Positions 15,902-24,285 are shown, counted from the stretch's first letter. The stretch: 47,399 nt of DNA from MGOM01 sp035455265 (GCA_035455265.1 DATIFK010000119.1:1-47399), one strand, 5' to 3'. Numbers and translations: made by a program. Notes: generated by a model not told the origin, from the letters alone.

Positions 15902-18484
15902 ATGTCCGAAGACATCACCCCCGTTCGGCGCCAGTACCTCGAAATCAAACGCCAGCATCCTGGCGCCATTGTGTTCTTCCGTCTCGGCGACTTCTACGAA
16001 ACCTTCGACGAGGACGCCGAGACGGCGGCGCGCGAGCTGGACATCGTCCTGACTTCGCGCAACGTCGCCAAGGGATCTCGAGTGCCGATGGCGGGGATCC
16101 CTTTCCACGCCGCCGACGCGTATTTGGCCAAGTTGATCGATCGCGGCTACCACGTGGCGATCTGCGAGCAGGTCGGCGAGGCCCCCGTCCGGGGATTGTT
16201 CCCGCGCCAGGTGGTGCGGGTGGTCACCCCCGGCACGGTCGTCGAGCCGGGGCTGTTGAAGGGCGATGCCCACAACTTCCTGGCGTCCGTCGTCGTCGAT
16301 CACGACGGGCTCGGCCTGGCCTTCGCCGATGTCAGCACCGGCGAGTTCTTCGCCACGGAGGCGCATGAGGCCGAGCCGGAACGCCTTCTCCGGCTGGAGC
16401 TGGCTCGCATCCGCGCCGCGGAGGTGCTCCTCGACGAAGACAGCCCCCTATCCGGAGAGTGGCTCGGCCATGTGACGCGACTTGCGACGTGGCGGTTCGC
16501 CGAGGACCGCAGTGTCGAGCAACTGCGCAACCTGTTCCGCGCCGCCAGCCTGGCTGGCTTCGGCCTGGAGGGCAAGCCGCTCGCTGTCCGTGCCGCTGGG
16601 GCGCTGGTGGACTACCTCGGGGAGACGCAACCCGCCGCCCTGAGCCTGCTCACCAGCTTATCGACCTACACCTTCGACGACTTCATGGTGCTGGACAGCG
16701 CCACGCGCCGCAACCTGGAATTGACCGAGACGTTGCGCACGGGAGAGGTGCGCGGCTCGCTTCTGGGGGTTCTCGACGCCACCCTGACGCCGATGGGGCG
16801 GCGCATGCTGCGCGTGTGGATCGGCAAGCCGCTCCTGGAACGCAGCCGCATCGAGGCGCGCCTGGATCAGGTCGAAGCCTTGGTGCGTGACTCGATTCGA
16901 CGGGCCGAGGTTCGCCAGGCGCTGGCTTCCTTCCCGGACATGGAGCGGCTGGTGAACCGCATGGCGGCCTCGATCGCGGGACCCCGGGATCTGGCCGTCC
17001 TGAGGGATCTGCTTGGGCGGCTCCCCGGGCTGAGGGAGATGATCGGCGGATTCGGCAAGTCGCTGGAGACTCTTTCGGACGCCGTCGACCCATGCGAGGA
17101 CATTCGCCAGCTCCTCGAGAAGGCGCTGGTCGAGCAGCCGCCGGCCACCCTGGCCCACGTCGGGGTCTTTCGGCCGGGGTTCTCCGCCGAGTTGGACGAC
17201 CTCGTCGACTCGACGCGCCACGCGCGTGAGTGGATCGCCAGCCTGGAAGGCGCCGAGCGGGAGCGAACCGGGATCAAGAGCCTCAAGGTCGGCTACAACA
17301 AGATTTTCGGCTACTACCTCGAGGTGACTCGGGCCAACGCCTCCCTCGTCCCGGCCGACTACATCCGCAAGCAGACGCTTGTCAACGCCGAACGCTACAT
17401 CACGCCGGAGATGAAGGACTACGAAGCGCGGGTGCTGACGGCCGAAGAACGCATCCGCGATCTCGAAGCGGAATTGTTCCGGTCGCTGTGCCGAGACCTC
17501 TCGGCGCACGCCGCCCGGCTGCTGGGGACGGCACGCGCCCTCGCCCGGCTGGACGTCGTTGCCGGACTGGCGGAGACCGCCTCGCGCAAGGGTTACGTTC
17601 GCCCCGAGCTGACCGATGACGAAGCTCTCGAGATTCGCGACGGCCGTCACCCGGTGGTCGAGGAGTTCCTCGTCGAAGCGCGCTTCGTCCCCAACGACAC
17701 CGTCTTCGAGGCCGACGAACGCATCCGTGTCATCACCGGGCCGAACATGTCGGGGAAGAGCACCTACCTTCGCCAGGTGGCGCTGATCCTGCTCATGGCG
17801 CAGATGGGGAGCTTCGTGCCGGCCCGTTCCGCCAGGCTCGGCCTGGCCGATCGGATCTTCACTCGCATCGGCGCCCAGGACGAGATCCACGCCGGCCAAT
17901 CGACCTTCATGGTGGAGATGGTCGAGGCCGCCAACCTGCTGCACCACGCCACGCGCCGCAGCCTGCTCATCCTGGACGAGATCGGACGCGGCACCTCCAC
18001 CTACGACGGACTGTCGATCGCGTGGGCCGTTGTCGAATTCATCCATACGCATCCGCGGCTGCGCGCTCGGACGTTGTTCGCGACGCACTATCACGAGCTG
18101 ATCCGGCTCGCCGATCTGCTGCCGGCGGTGCGCAACTACAACGTCGGCGTGACCGAGGAAGGCGGCCGGGTCGTCTTTCTGCACAAGATCGTTCCGGGCG
18201 GGGCGGACCGCTCGTATGGAATCCACGTCGCCGAGCTGGCCGGCCTGCCGCGCCCGGTGCTCAACCGCGCTCAGGAAATCCTGACACAGCTCGAGGCCGA
18301 CTCGTCGAACGCCCAGGCGGCCGACCGCCCGGTGCGCCAGTTGTCGCTCTTCCCCGATCACGACCCGCTGCTGCAGGAACTCTCCGGCCTAGACCTCAGC
18401 GCGCTCACTCCCCTCGAAGCGCTCAACAAGCTCTTCGAGTGGCAGCAGAAGTTCACGGGGGACGAAAAGGGCAAGGGAACCTGA
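15902..18484 (+). CDS. mutS: DNA mismatch repair protein MutS
   Basis: An 860-residue MutS, the usual length for MutS1. The mismatch-recognition motif FYE is at residues 31-33 (RLGDFYETFDEDAE). The connector and lever domains follow (GVLDATLTPMGRRMLRVWI, GRLPGLREMI, LKVGYNKIFGYYLEVT, QTLVNAERYITPEMKDYEAR). The ATPase has Walker A GPNMSGKST (about residue 615), DEIHAGQSTFMVEM, Walker B with signature DEIGRGTSTYDGLSIAW and ATHYHEL. The C-terminal tail has HVAELAGLPRPVLNRAQEIL and a QLSLF-type beta-clamp motif, RQLSLFPDHD. No mutL lies in the window. Upstream in-frame codons exist, but MSEDITPVRRQYLEIK is the conserved start. Confidence 0.98.
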   Translation: MSEDITPVRRQYLEIKRQHPGAIVFFRLGDFYETFDEDAETAARELDIVLTSRNVAKGSRVPMAGIPFHAADAYLAKLIDRGYHVAICEQVGEAPVRGLFPRQVVRVVTPGTVVEPGLLKGDAHNFLASVVVDHDGLGLAFADVSTGEFFATEAHEAEPERLLRLELARIRAAEVLLDEDSPLSGEWLGHVTRLATWRFAEDRSVEQLRNLFRAASLAGFGLEGKPLAVRAAGALVDYLGETQPAALSLLTSLSTYTFDDFMVLDSATRRNLELTETLRTGEVRGSLLGVLDATLTPMGRRMLRVWIGKPLLERSRIEARLDQVEALVRDSIRRAEVRQALASFPDMERLVNRMAASIAGPRDLAVLRDLLGRLPGLREMIGGFGKSLETLSDAVDPCEDIRQLLEKALVEQPPATLAHVGVFRPGFSAELDDLVDSTRHAREWIASLEGAERERTGIKSLKVGYNKIFGYYLEVTRANASLVPADYIRKQTLVNAERYITPEMKDYEARVLTAEERIRDLEAELFRSLCRDLSAHAARLLGTARALARLDVVAGLAETASRKGYVRPELTDDEALEIRDGRHPVVEEFLVEARFVPNDTVFEADERIRVITGPNMSGKSTYLRQVALILLMAQMGSFVPARSARLGLADRIFTRIGAQDEIHAGQSTFMVEMVEAANLLHHATRRSLLILDEIGRGTSTYDGLSIAWAVVEFIHTHPRLRARTLFATHYHELIRLADLLPAVRNYNVGVTEEGGRVVFLHKIVPGGADRSYGIHVAELAGLPRPVLNRAQEILTQLEADSSNAQAADRPVRQLSLFPDHDPLLQELSGLDLSALTPLEALNKLFEWQQKFTGDEKGKGT

Positions 18485-18487
18485 CCT

Positions 18488-18516
18488 AAACCCGTTTTGA
18501 GGAGCAAAACGGGTTT
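18488..18516. repeat. REP-like palindrome, left flank of the RAYT gene
   Basis: Perfect 11-bp inverted repeat: AAACCCGTTTT (18488-18498), 7-base loop, AAAACGGGTTT (18506-18516). Together with its tail it contains a 20-bp block (18504-18523) found identically at 19141-19160 on the other side of the transposase gene. Three bases after the mutS stop, it may also end the mutS transcript. Confidence 0.85.
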
Positions 18517-18538
18517 GGGTTTGTGAAGGGGGACAATC

Positions 18539-19120
18539 ATGCCATACCGCAAGTTCGCCTTTGCCATTGGCGAGCACTACCACATCTACAACCGAGGTAC
18601 CAACTACGGTGATGTGTATCTCCACCGGGAGGACTGCCTCCTCTTCCTTCGACTACTCAGGAAGCACCTCGTAGAGAAAGAAACGCTCGAGCTCTATGCC
18701 TATTGCCTGATGCCCAACCACTTTCATCTGCTCGTCCATCTTCTTACGGATAGACTCTCATCTTCCATGCAAGCCATGATGCTTGCGTACACGAAGACGA
18801 TCAACCACAAGTATGGGCGAGTTGGGCCGTTGTTCCAGGGCCGATTCAAGGCGGTTCATGTTGCCGACGATGCTTACCTTGGGCTGCTGATGAAGTACAT
18901 TCATTGGAATCCCGTCGAGGCAGGACTCGTCCGCGCCCCTGAAGTATGGGAGTTCTCGAGTTGTCGCGACTATCTGGGGTTGCGCAACGGAACTTTGGTG
19001 CCGAAGTGGAGGCTTGGAAGGGGTCCCCGAGTTCCCTACGGTCCCGAGGCGTGCGATCTCAGCGAAGCACAGAAAGCCCGGATCGGGGCCCTGACGATCG
19101 ATGGTGGCGACAGACCCTAG
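18539..19120 (+). CDS. REP-associated tyrosine transposase (RAYT, Y1/IS200-like fold)
   Basis: A 193-residue single-domain Y1 (HUH) nuclease. The N-terminal GEHYHIYNRGTNYGDVY is the RAYT-typical strand. YCLMPNHFHLLVH carries the HUH metal-binding His pair (HFH), and the helix MLAYTKTINHKYGRVGPLFQ holds the candidate catalytic Tyr, followed by GRFKAVHVADD and the MKYIHWNPVEAGLV motif. RAYTs act on single-stranded REP hairpins and are usually single-copy, domesticated relatives of IS200/IS605 transposases. The gene lies between two matching palindromes, as expected of a REP/RAYT unit, and has no partner orfB. Its codon use looks less GC-biased than the neighbours, which suggests acquisition. 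Confidence 0.93.
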   Translation: MPYRKFAFAIGEHYHIYNRGTNYGDVYLHREDCLLFLRLLRKHLVEKETLELYAYCLMPNHFHLLVHLLTDRLSSSMQAMMLAYTKTINHKYGRVGPLFQGRFKAVHVADDAYLGLLMKYIHWNPVEAGLVRAPEVWEFSSCRDYLGLRNGTLVPKWRLGRGPRVPYGPEACDLSEAQKARIGALTIDGGDRP

Positions 19121-19121
19121 C

Positions 19122-19156
19122 CCCAAACCCGTATTGCCTGGCAAAACGGGTTTGGG
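19122..19156. repeat. REP-like palindrome, right flank of the RAYT gene
   Basis: Arms CCCAAACCCGT (19122-19132) and ACGGGTTTGGG (19146-19156) are perfectly complementary, and the stem extends inward through TTGC/GCAA after one mismatch. It shares the 20-bp block with the left palindrome. It begins right after the RAYT stop and lies 18 bases from the stop of the convergent amidohydrolase gene, so it may serve both as a terminator. Confidence 0.85.
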
Positions 19157-19174
19157 TTTGACGGCGCCCCGATC

Positions 19175-21145
19175 TCAGCCCGCCAGGTCCGGATAGTCCC
19201 GCGTCACCGGCTCGGCATTCGCCGCCCCAAGCTCACGCAGCAGGTCGACGATGAGGCGGGCCTTCTCCTCGGCGTCGTAGCGAGACCAGGTGCGGCTCTT
19301 CACCTCGAGGAAGGCGCCCTCGAGGGCGGGGGAGGTCAGCCGGTCGAGGTTGACGAAGAACTCCTCACCTTGGAAGTGGACCAGCCAGCGGCGGCGGTCT
19401 TTGGCGATGGCGATCTCGCCCTCCGGTTTGAAGTACTCGCGGTAGAAGCGCAGGCTGTGGGTTGCGGGAGCGATGAAGCGCGAGCGGGACAGGAGGACGG
19501 AGTGCTCATACTCGCCTTCGGCTGCCGGGCCGGTGAGCGTCAGCCGGTAGCGCACCTGGCTGACAGTTCCGTCGTCTTCGACGAACTCGTCTTCCCGGTA
19601 GCGCAGACGACCCTGCGACTCGTCGGCGAACGTGAAGTAGGTGTCGAATTCGTGGTAGTGGGCGCGACGGAGGATTTCGAGGCGCGACGCCAGAGCCGCT
19701 TCGGCCGCCCCAGGGTCCGGCAAGCGCACCTTCACCTGGACCTCGTAGCTCTCCTCCTGGACCGCGCCTTCGATCGCCACCAGTTTGGACAATAGCGAGC
19801 CTTCCCGCGTGACGAGGAACGCGTCCACCCGTCGGGCGAAGTCGTCCGCCTCCTTCAAGAGCGGATCCAGATCGATCGTCAGCAGTTTGCGATCGCGCAA
19901 CAGAAAACGGCCCTCGACCATGACGTCGGTGACGTCGGAAGCCTTGGCGGCGTAGACGATCCGCGAGTAGACGCCTTCCGGGTCGCGCTCGAAGTGCGGT
20001 CGGTTATGCACGCCTTCCAGGTCCACCAGGATCAGGTCGGCGCGCTTGCCGGCCTCGATGGATCCCGTGACCTCACCCAGGTGCATCGCCCGGGCGCCCA
20101 GGCGGGTCGCCATCGCCAGGACTGTCTTGGCGGGCAGGACGGTCGGGTCGCCGCTATGGCCCTTAGCGATGAAACTCGCCAGCCGCATCTCCTCGAACAT
20201 ATCAAGGTCGTTGTTGGAGGACGGTCCGTCGGTGCCGATACCGACGTTCAGGCCGGCCTCGAGCATGGTGCGCACGGGGGCGAAGCCCGAAGCCAGCTTG
20301 AGGTTGCTCGAAGGATTATGGGCGACGCCGGCGCGCGCATGGGACAGGGTGCGGATCTCCCCCTCGTCGACGTGCACGCAGTGAGCAGCCAGGACCTTGG
20401 CTTCCAGCAGGCCGGCCTTCTTGACCCACGGGATGACGGGCATGCCGTAGGTTTCGCGCCACTGCTCGACCTCTTGCGCGGTCTCCGAGAGGTGCGTGTG
20501 CAAGGGGACGTCGAACTCGATGGCCAGGTCCGTGCACGAGCGCAGGATCTCGGGCGTGCACGTATACGGCGCATGCGGCGCCACGGACGGGACGATGAGC
20601 GGATGGCCGCGCCAGCGGCCGATGAAGTCCCGGGCGGAGGCGAGCGAGTCCTCATAGGAAGCCGCGTCCGGGGTAGGGAACTTGAGCACCGTCTGGGCGC
20701 ACAGCGCTCGCAAGCCGGCTTCGGCCGTGGCGGCTGCGACCGATTCTTCGAAGTAGTACATGTCGGCGAAACAAGTCACGCCGCCGCGGATCATCTCGGC
20801 ACAGGCCAGCAGCGTCCCGAGGCGTACGACGTCCGGCGAGACGAACTCGCGCTCGACCGGCATGACGTAGCCGAGCAGCCACACATCCAGCCGCCGATCA
20901 TCGGCCACGCCACGCAGCAGCGTCATGGGGACGTGGGTGTGGGCGTTGACCAGGCCCGGCAACAAGGTCCGCCCGCCGCAATCCATGGTGTCCCGGGCCT
21001 GGAACCGCGCCGTGATGTCGGCTTCTTCTCCGGCCGCCAGGATGTCACCACCGCGCACGGCCACGGCGCCCCGCGGGTAGATCAGGAAGGCTTCGTCGAG
21101 GCAGACAACGAAGGCGTTCTTGAGAATCCAATCGACCTGGGCCAC
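19175..21145 (-). CDS. MtaD/SAH-deaminase-like amidohydrolase fused to a C-terminal CYTH domain
   Basis: A 656-residue two-domain protein. Residues about 1-440 are an amidohydrolase of the 5-methylthioadenosine/S-adenosylhomocysteine (MTA/SAH) deaminase type: metal-binding HxH at His69/His71 (LLPGLVNAHTHVPM), VAPHAPYTC, PLHTHLSET, AAHCVHVDEGE, GVAHNPSSNLKLASG, GIGTDGPSSNNDLDMFEEMR and GSIEAGKRADLILVD. Residues about 464-640 resemble a CYTH (adenylate cyclase/thiamine triphosphatase) fold: SYEVQVKVRL in place of the usual ExExK, HYHEFDTYF, GRLRYRED, VRYRLTLTGP and EGAFLEVKSRTW. The start is a GTG at 21145 preceded by GGGAGGCGGC. Longer in-frame versions run into repeat DNA at 21218-21301 and are unlikely. 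The function of the fusion is unknown. Confidence 0.88.
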   Translation of the reverse strand: MAQVDWILKNAFVVCLDEAFLIYPRGAVAVRGGDILAAGEEADITARFQARDTMDCGGRTLLPGLVNAHTHVPMTLLRGVADDRRLDVWLLGYVMPVEREFVSPDVVRLGTLLACAEMIRGGVTCFADMYYFEESVAAATAEAGLRALCAQTVLKFPTPDAASYEDSLASARDFIGRWRGHPLIVPSVAPHAPYTCTPEILRSCTDLAIEFDVPLHTHLSETAQEVEQWRETYGMPVIPWVKKAGLLEAKVLAAHCVHVDEGEIRTLSHARAGVAHNPSSNLKLASGFAPVRTMLEAGLNVGIGTDGPSSNNDLDMFEEMRLASFIAKGHSGDPTVLPAKTVLAMATRLGARAMHLGEVTGSIEAGKRADLILVDLEGVHNRPHFERDPEGVYSRIVYAAKASDVTDVMVEGRFLLRDRKLLTIDLDPLLKEADDFARRVDAFLVTREGSLLSKLVAIEGAVQEESYEVQVKVRLPDPGAAEAALASRLEILRRAHYHEFDTYFTFADESQGRLRYREDEFVEDDGTVSQVRYRLTLTGPAAEGEYEHSVLLSRSRFIAPATHSLRFYREYFKPEGEIAIAKDRRRWLVHFQGEEFFVNLDRLTSPALEGAFLEVKSRTWSRYDAEEKARLIVDLLRELGAANAEPVTRDYPDLAG

Positions 21146-21169
21146 GCCGCCTCCCGATGGGGTTGACGG

Positions 21170-21175
21170 ATTATA
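21170..21175 (-). promoter_or_regulatory. Consensus -10 box upstream of the amidohydrolase-CYTH gene
   Basis: Perfect TATAAT on the minus strand, 24 bases before the GTG start. The predicted leader is about 18 bases and includes the GGGAGG ribosome site. The region 16-18 bases upstream is GC-rich with no -35 match. Confidence 0.55.
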
Positions 21176-21217
21176 GCGCCGCGGACTCCACGGGCCCCGG
21201 GCGTCTACGGGAAGATG

Positions 21218-21301
21218 GGTTCCCGGTTCCCAGTACCCAGTTGCCAGTCGGGCCCGCATACAACAGTCCATCTGGGAACTGGATACAGGGAACTGGAAAC
21301 C
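21218..21301. repeat. Long imperfect inverted repeat (MITE/REP-like) in a divergent promoter region
   Basis: Two 30-base arms (21218-21247 and 21272-21301) are reverse complements at 25 of 30 positions, separated by 24 bases. The units are CCAGT/ACTGG- and TTCCC/GGGAA-rich. It is the kind of short dispersed palindrome that is often translated as spurious N-terminal extensions. Confidence 0.7.
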
Positions 21302-21342
21302 GGCCGTAGGCACGCTCCTCGATGGAGGACAAAGGGCGTGGG

Positions 21343-21348
21343 TATAAT
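21343..21348 (+). promoter_or_regulatory. Consensus -10 box abutting the nucleoside phosphorylase start
   Basis: Perfect TATAAT ends nine bases before the ATG at 21358, so the transcript would be leaderless or carry two to three leader bases. No Shine-Dalgarno and no -35 match are visible. Confidence 0.55.
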
Positions 21349-21357
21349 CGGCCCGTC

Positions 21358-22665
21358 ATGCGCGCCGTCGACATCATCACTCGCAAGCGCGACGGGCACG
21401 AGCTGACGCGGCAGGAGATCGAGTACTTCGTCGACGGGTTCGCCCGCGGCGAGATCCCCGACTACCAGGCGTCGGCCTGGGCCATGGCCGTCCTCTTCCG
21501 TGGCATGACCGCCCGTGAGACGTACAACCTGACGCTGGCGATGGTCGCCACCGGCGAGACCCTCGACCTCTCCCGCATCGCCCCGCACTCCGTCGACAAA
21601 CACTCCACCGGCGGCGTCGGCGACAAGACGACCCTGGTCGTCGAGCCGACGGTGGCGGCGTGCGGTGTACCGGTGGCCAAGATGTCCGGCCGCGGCCTCG
21701 GCTACAGCGGCGGCACGCTCGACAAACTCGAGTCGATCCCCGGGTTCCGCGTCTCACTGACGACCGAGCAGTTCCTGGATCAGCTTGCACGCATCGGCCT
21801 GGTGCTGTGCGGGCAGACGGCCGATTTGGCACCGGCCGACGGGAAGCTCTACGCATTGCGCGACGTCACCGGGACGGTGCCCTCGCTCCCGCTGATCGCC
21901 GCCTCGGTGATGTCGAAGAAGCTGGCGTCGGGGGCGAAGGGCATCGTCCTCGACGTGAAGGTCGGCAGCGGGGCGTTCATGGCGACCGTTCCCGAGGCCC
22001 TCGAGCTGGCCCGCCGCATGGTGGATATCGGCCGGTGGGCGGGGAGGAAGGTCGTCGCCCTGATCTCGGATATGAACCAGCCTCTCGGCCAGGCCGTCGG
22101 CAACGCGCTGGAGCTGCAGGAGGCGCTGGACACCTTGCGAGGTGGCGGGCCGCGTGATTTCCGAGAGCACTGCCTGCGCATAGCCGCGCATATGCTCATC
22201 GTCGCCGGGAAGGCAAGAGATCTGCGTGCGAGCCGCTTGAAAGCCGTGGAGGCCATTCGCAGCGGCGCGGCGTTGGGGAAGTTTCGCGATTTGGTGAAGG
22301 CGCAGGGCGGGGACGTCACCGTCGTCGATCACCCCGATCGTCTGCCCGCCGCACCGTCGATTCAGACGATCCCTTCGCCGCGGAGCGGCTACCTGAGGAG
22401 AGTCGACGCCCGCACCGTCGGCGAAGTTTCCGTTGCCCTCGGGGCCGGACGCGAACGCAAGGGCGACCCCATCGATCACCGCGTGGGTATCATCGTGCAC
22501 CACAAAGTCGGAGACAGCCTCGAAGCCGGCGAGCCGCTGTTCACCGTGCATTCGGCGACGGCCGAGGCGGGCGAGGCTGCCGGCCGGGCGCTGCTCAAAG
22601 GGGTCGCCTACTCTCGCCGGCCCGTCGCTCCTCTTCCTCTCTTCTACCGCACGCTCCGCTCCTGA
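21358..22665 (+). CDS. pdp: Pyrimidine-nucleoside (thymidine) phosphorylase
   Basis: A 435-residue glycosyltransferase-family-3 enzyme that splits thymidine, deoxyuridine or uridine with phosphate to a free base and (deoxy)ribose 1-phosphate. The opening MRAVDIITRKRDGHELTRQE fixes the start at 21358. The phosphate/substrate signature reads HSTGGVGDKTTLVVEPTVAA. It is followed by MSGRGLGYSGGTLDKLESIP, ALRDVTGTVPSLPLIAASVM and SKKLASGAKGIVLDVKVGSG. ALGAGRERKGDPIDHRVG lies in the C-terminal all-beta domain. The length matches Gram-positive Pdp. It is transcribed from a -10 box directly against the start codon. Confidence 0.96.
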   Translation: MRAVDIITRKRDGHELTRQEIEYFVDGFARGEIPDYQASAWAMAVLFRGMTARETYNLTLAMVATGETLDLSRIAPHSVDKHSTGGVGDKTTLVVEPTVAACGVPVAKMSGRGLGYSGGTLDKLESIPGFRVSLTTEQFLDQLARIGLVLCGQTADLAPADGKLYALRDVTGTVPSLPLIAASVMSKKLASGAKGIVLDVKVGSGAFMATVPEALELARRMVDIGRWAGRKVVALISDMNQPLGQAVGNALELQEALDTLRGGGPRDFREHCLRIAAHMLIVAGKARDLRASRLKAVEAIRSGAALGKFRDLVKAQGGDVTVVDHPDRLPAAPSIQTIPSPRSGYLRRVDARTVGEVSVALGAGRERKGDPIDHRVGIIVHHKVGDSLEAGEPLFTVHSATAEAGEAAGRALLKGVAYSRRPVAPLPLFYRTLRS

Positions 22666-22714
22666 CTTCGCCCGGGGGCCGCTGCGCCGGCGATCGAGAT
22701 CGTGAGGCCCACCG

Positions 22715-23518
22715 ATGTCGACCCGAGTTGAGGAGTACCGCCAGAAGCTTCGCACCTCGAAGGACGTCGAGGGATTCCTGCGAAGTCATTCCGGGTTGCC
22801 CGGGCCTAGGGGGAACCTGGAACTGGCGCACGCTTTCGCATTGGAGGGATCGCTGGCGGACATCCGCCGCTTCGCCTCCCTGGATGCGGAGGCCGCACCG
22901 GAAAACACGCCCGGGGTATTCCTGGCGTTCTGCGGCATTCTCGGACTCAGCCGGATGGTTATCCGCGGCGACCGCGACGCCGAAGCCAGCCTGCGCCGCC
23001 GCGCCTCGGACTCACGCTGGAGGGTGCGCGAGGCCGTGGCAACCTCCCTTCAACTGGTCGGAGACGAGGATCGGCGGAGCTTCGCTCGCATCGTGACCTC
23101 GCTGGCGCGGGGGACTCCGTTGGAACAGAGGGCCGCCGTCGCCGCCGTGGCCGAGCCGCGCCTCCTGAGCGACACCGCCTCCGTGGGAGCCGGCCTCAAG
23201 CTCCTGGATCGCGTCACGGCCTCATTGGCGAGGGCCTCCCGTCCATTGGGCGAGGCCGAGATGATCCTGCGCCAAGCCTTGGCTTATGCGTGGAGTGTGG
23301 TCGTCGCTGCCGATCCGGCGAAGGGGAAGCAGATCATGGAAGGCTGGCTGACCTCTGACGACCCCGACGTCCAATGGTTGATGCGGCAGAACCTCTCCAA
23401 GAAGAGGCTGCAGAAGATGGACAGCGCCTGGTGCGCGCGCTGGGCGAAGAGACTGGCTGTCAAGTCCGGCTCGGGCGCTCGGACGAAGACCGGACGAAAA
23501 CCGTCGGGCCTCCAGTGA
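22715..23518 (+). CDS. HEAT-like/alpha-helical protein of unknown function
   Basis: A 267-residue soluble protein that is mostly predicted helix. It has repeated Arg/Ala/Leu-rich units such as ASLRRRASDSRWRVREAVAT and EQRAAVAAVAEPRLL that suggest HEAT- or AlkD-like (DNA alkylation repair superfamily) solenoid repeats. The C-terminal segment ends in a basic, low-complexity tail (SGSGARTKTGRKPSGLQ). I do not see the catalytic Asp/Trp arrangement of AlkD clearly enough to call it a glycosylase. It starts 49 bases after pdp and ends seven bases before a response-regulator gene, which suggests co-transcription with the latter. Confidence 0.75.
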   Translation: MSTRVEEYRQKLRTSKDVEGFLRSHSGLPGPRGNLELAHAFALEGSLADIRRFASLDAEAAPENTPGVFLAFCGILGLSRMVIRGDRDAEASLRRRASDSRWRVREAVATSLQLVGDEDRRSFARIVTSLARGTPLEQRAAVAAVAEPRLLSDTASVGAGLKLLDRVTASLARASRPLGEAEMILRQALAYAWSVVVAADPAKGKQIMEGWLTSDDPDVQWLMRQNLSKKRLQKMDSAWCARWAKRLAVKSGSGARTKTGRKPSGLQ

Positions 23519-23525
23519 CCCGCAC

Positions 23526-24179
23526 ATGATGGCCTCCGGTCGCGCGGCGGGGGGTAGGTCCGTCACCCGAGTCTGGATCGCCTCATCGGACCCCCTGGCG
23601 CGCGCCGGTCTCGGCTCGCTCCTGGAGGACGTTCCGATGGTCGAGGTGGAGAGCACCCTCGACCTCGAAACGGCTCTGGCGTCCGCCTCTGCTGCCAGCC
23701 GGCCGGATGTCATCATCTGGGACCTCGGGTGGGAGGGGGATCCGGACGTCGAGGCGATCCGCGTTCTGGCTGAGGCCGGAATCGCCATCGTGGCGTTGGC
23801 GGCCGACTCGTCTCATGCTGTCGAGGCCCGTCAGGCCGGTGCCGTGGGAGCGCTGCCGCGATCCGTGTCGCAGGAGGCTCTGTACGCCGCCGTGCTGGCC
23901 GCGGCCGCCGGCCTCGGCGTCCGTGACCCGTCATTCGAGCCGGACGTCTCGCCTCCCCGACCAGAGCGCCTGGAGGGCGGGGAGAGCCTGACGCCGCGTG
24001 AGGCGGAGGTCCTTCAGCTCCTGGCGGAGGGACTGCCCAACAAGACGATTGCCCTGCGCCTGGGAATTCGCGAGACGACCGTCAAATTCCACGTGAACTC
24101 GATCCTCGCCAAACTGGGCGCCCAAAGCCGCACCGAAGCGGTCACCCGTGCGGCGCGCCTGGGCCTGATTCTTCTCTGA
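23526..24179 (+). CDS. LuxR/NarL-type response regulator with an altered receiver
   Basis: A 217-residue protein. The receiver has acidic Asp22 (WIASSDPLARAGLG) and candidate phospho-acceptor Asp66 (DVIIWDLGW). The conserved switch Lys is replaced by Arg112 (ALPRSVS), and the Thr/Ser position (VALAADSS) is unusual. The C-terminal LuxR HTH is standard: LTPREAEVLQLLAEGLPNKT, IALRLGIRETTVKFHVNSIL and AKLGAQSRTEAV. No histidine kinase is adjacent, so it is an orphan that may work without phosphorylation. The two protease genes follow after 106 bases with their own ribosome site, and I infer they are its targets. Confidence 0.9.
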   Translation: MMASGRAAGGRSVTRVWIASSDPLARAGLGSLLEDVPMVEVESTLDLETALASASAASRPDVIIWDLGWEGDPDVEAIRVLAEAGIAIVALAADSSHAVEARQAGAVGALPRSVSQEALYAAVLAAAAGLGVRDPSFEPDVSPPRPERLEGGESLTPREAEVLQLLAEGLPNKTIALRLGIRETTVKFHVNSILAKLGAQSRTEAVTRAARLGLILL

Positions 24180-24285
24180 CGTCCCCCTGAAGGACAGGCT
24201 TTCCCCTGATCGAACGGAGGAGGCGGAAGGCGCGCCAACCCGGTAGCCTCATCCTGGATCGATTCGTTCGATCGAGGAGACAAAG

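Noticed and set aside
16658..18361. A 567-codon open frame antisense to mutS
   Set aside because: High GC keeps antisense frames open. The peptide has no family features, while the plus strand encodes complete MutS.
18485..19175. A complete IS200/IS605 insertion sequence
   Set aside because: There is no orfB/TnpB, and the flanks are REP-like palindromes shared on both sides, which fits a RAYT unit rather than an IS.
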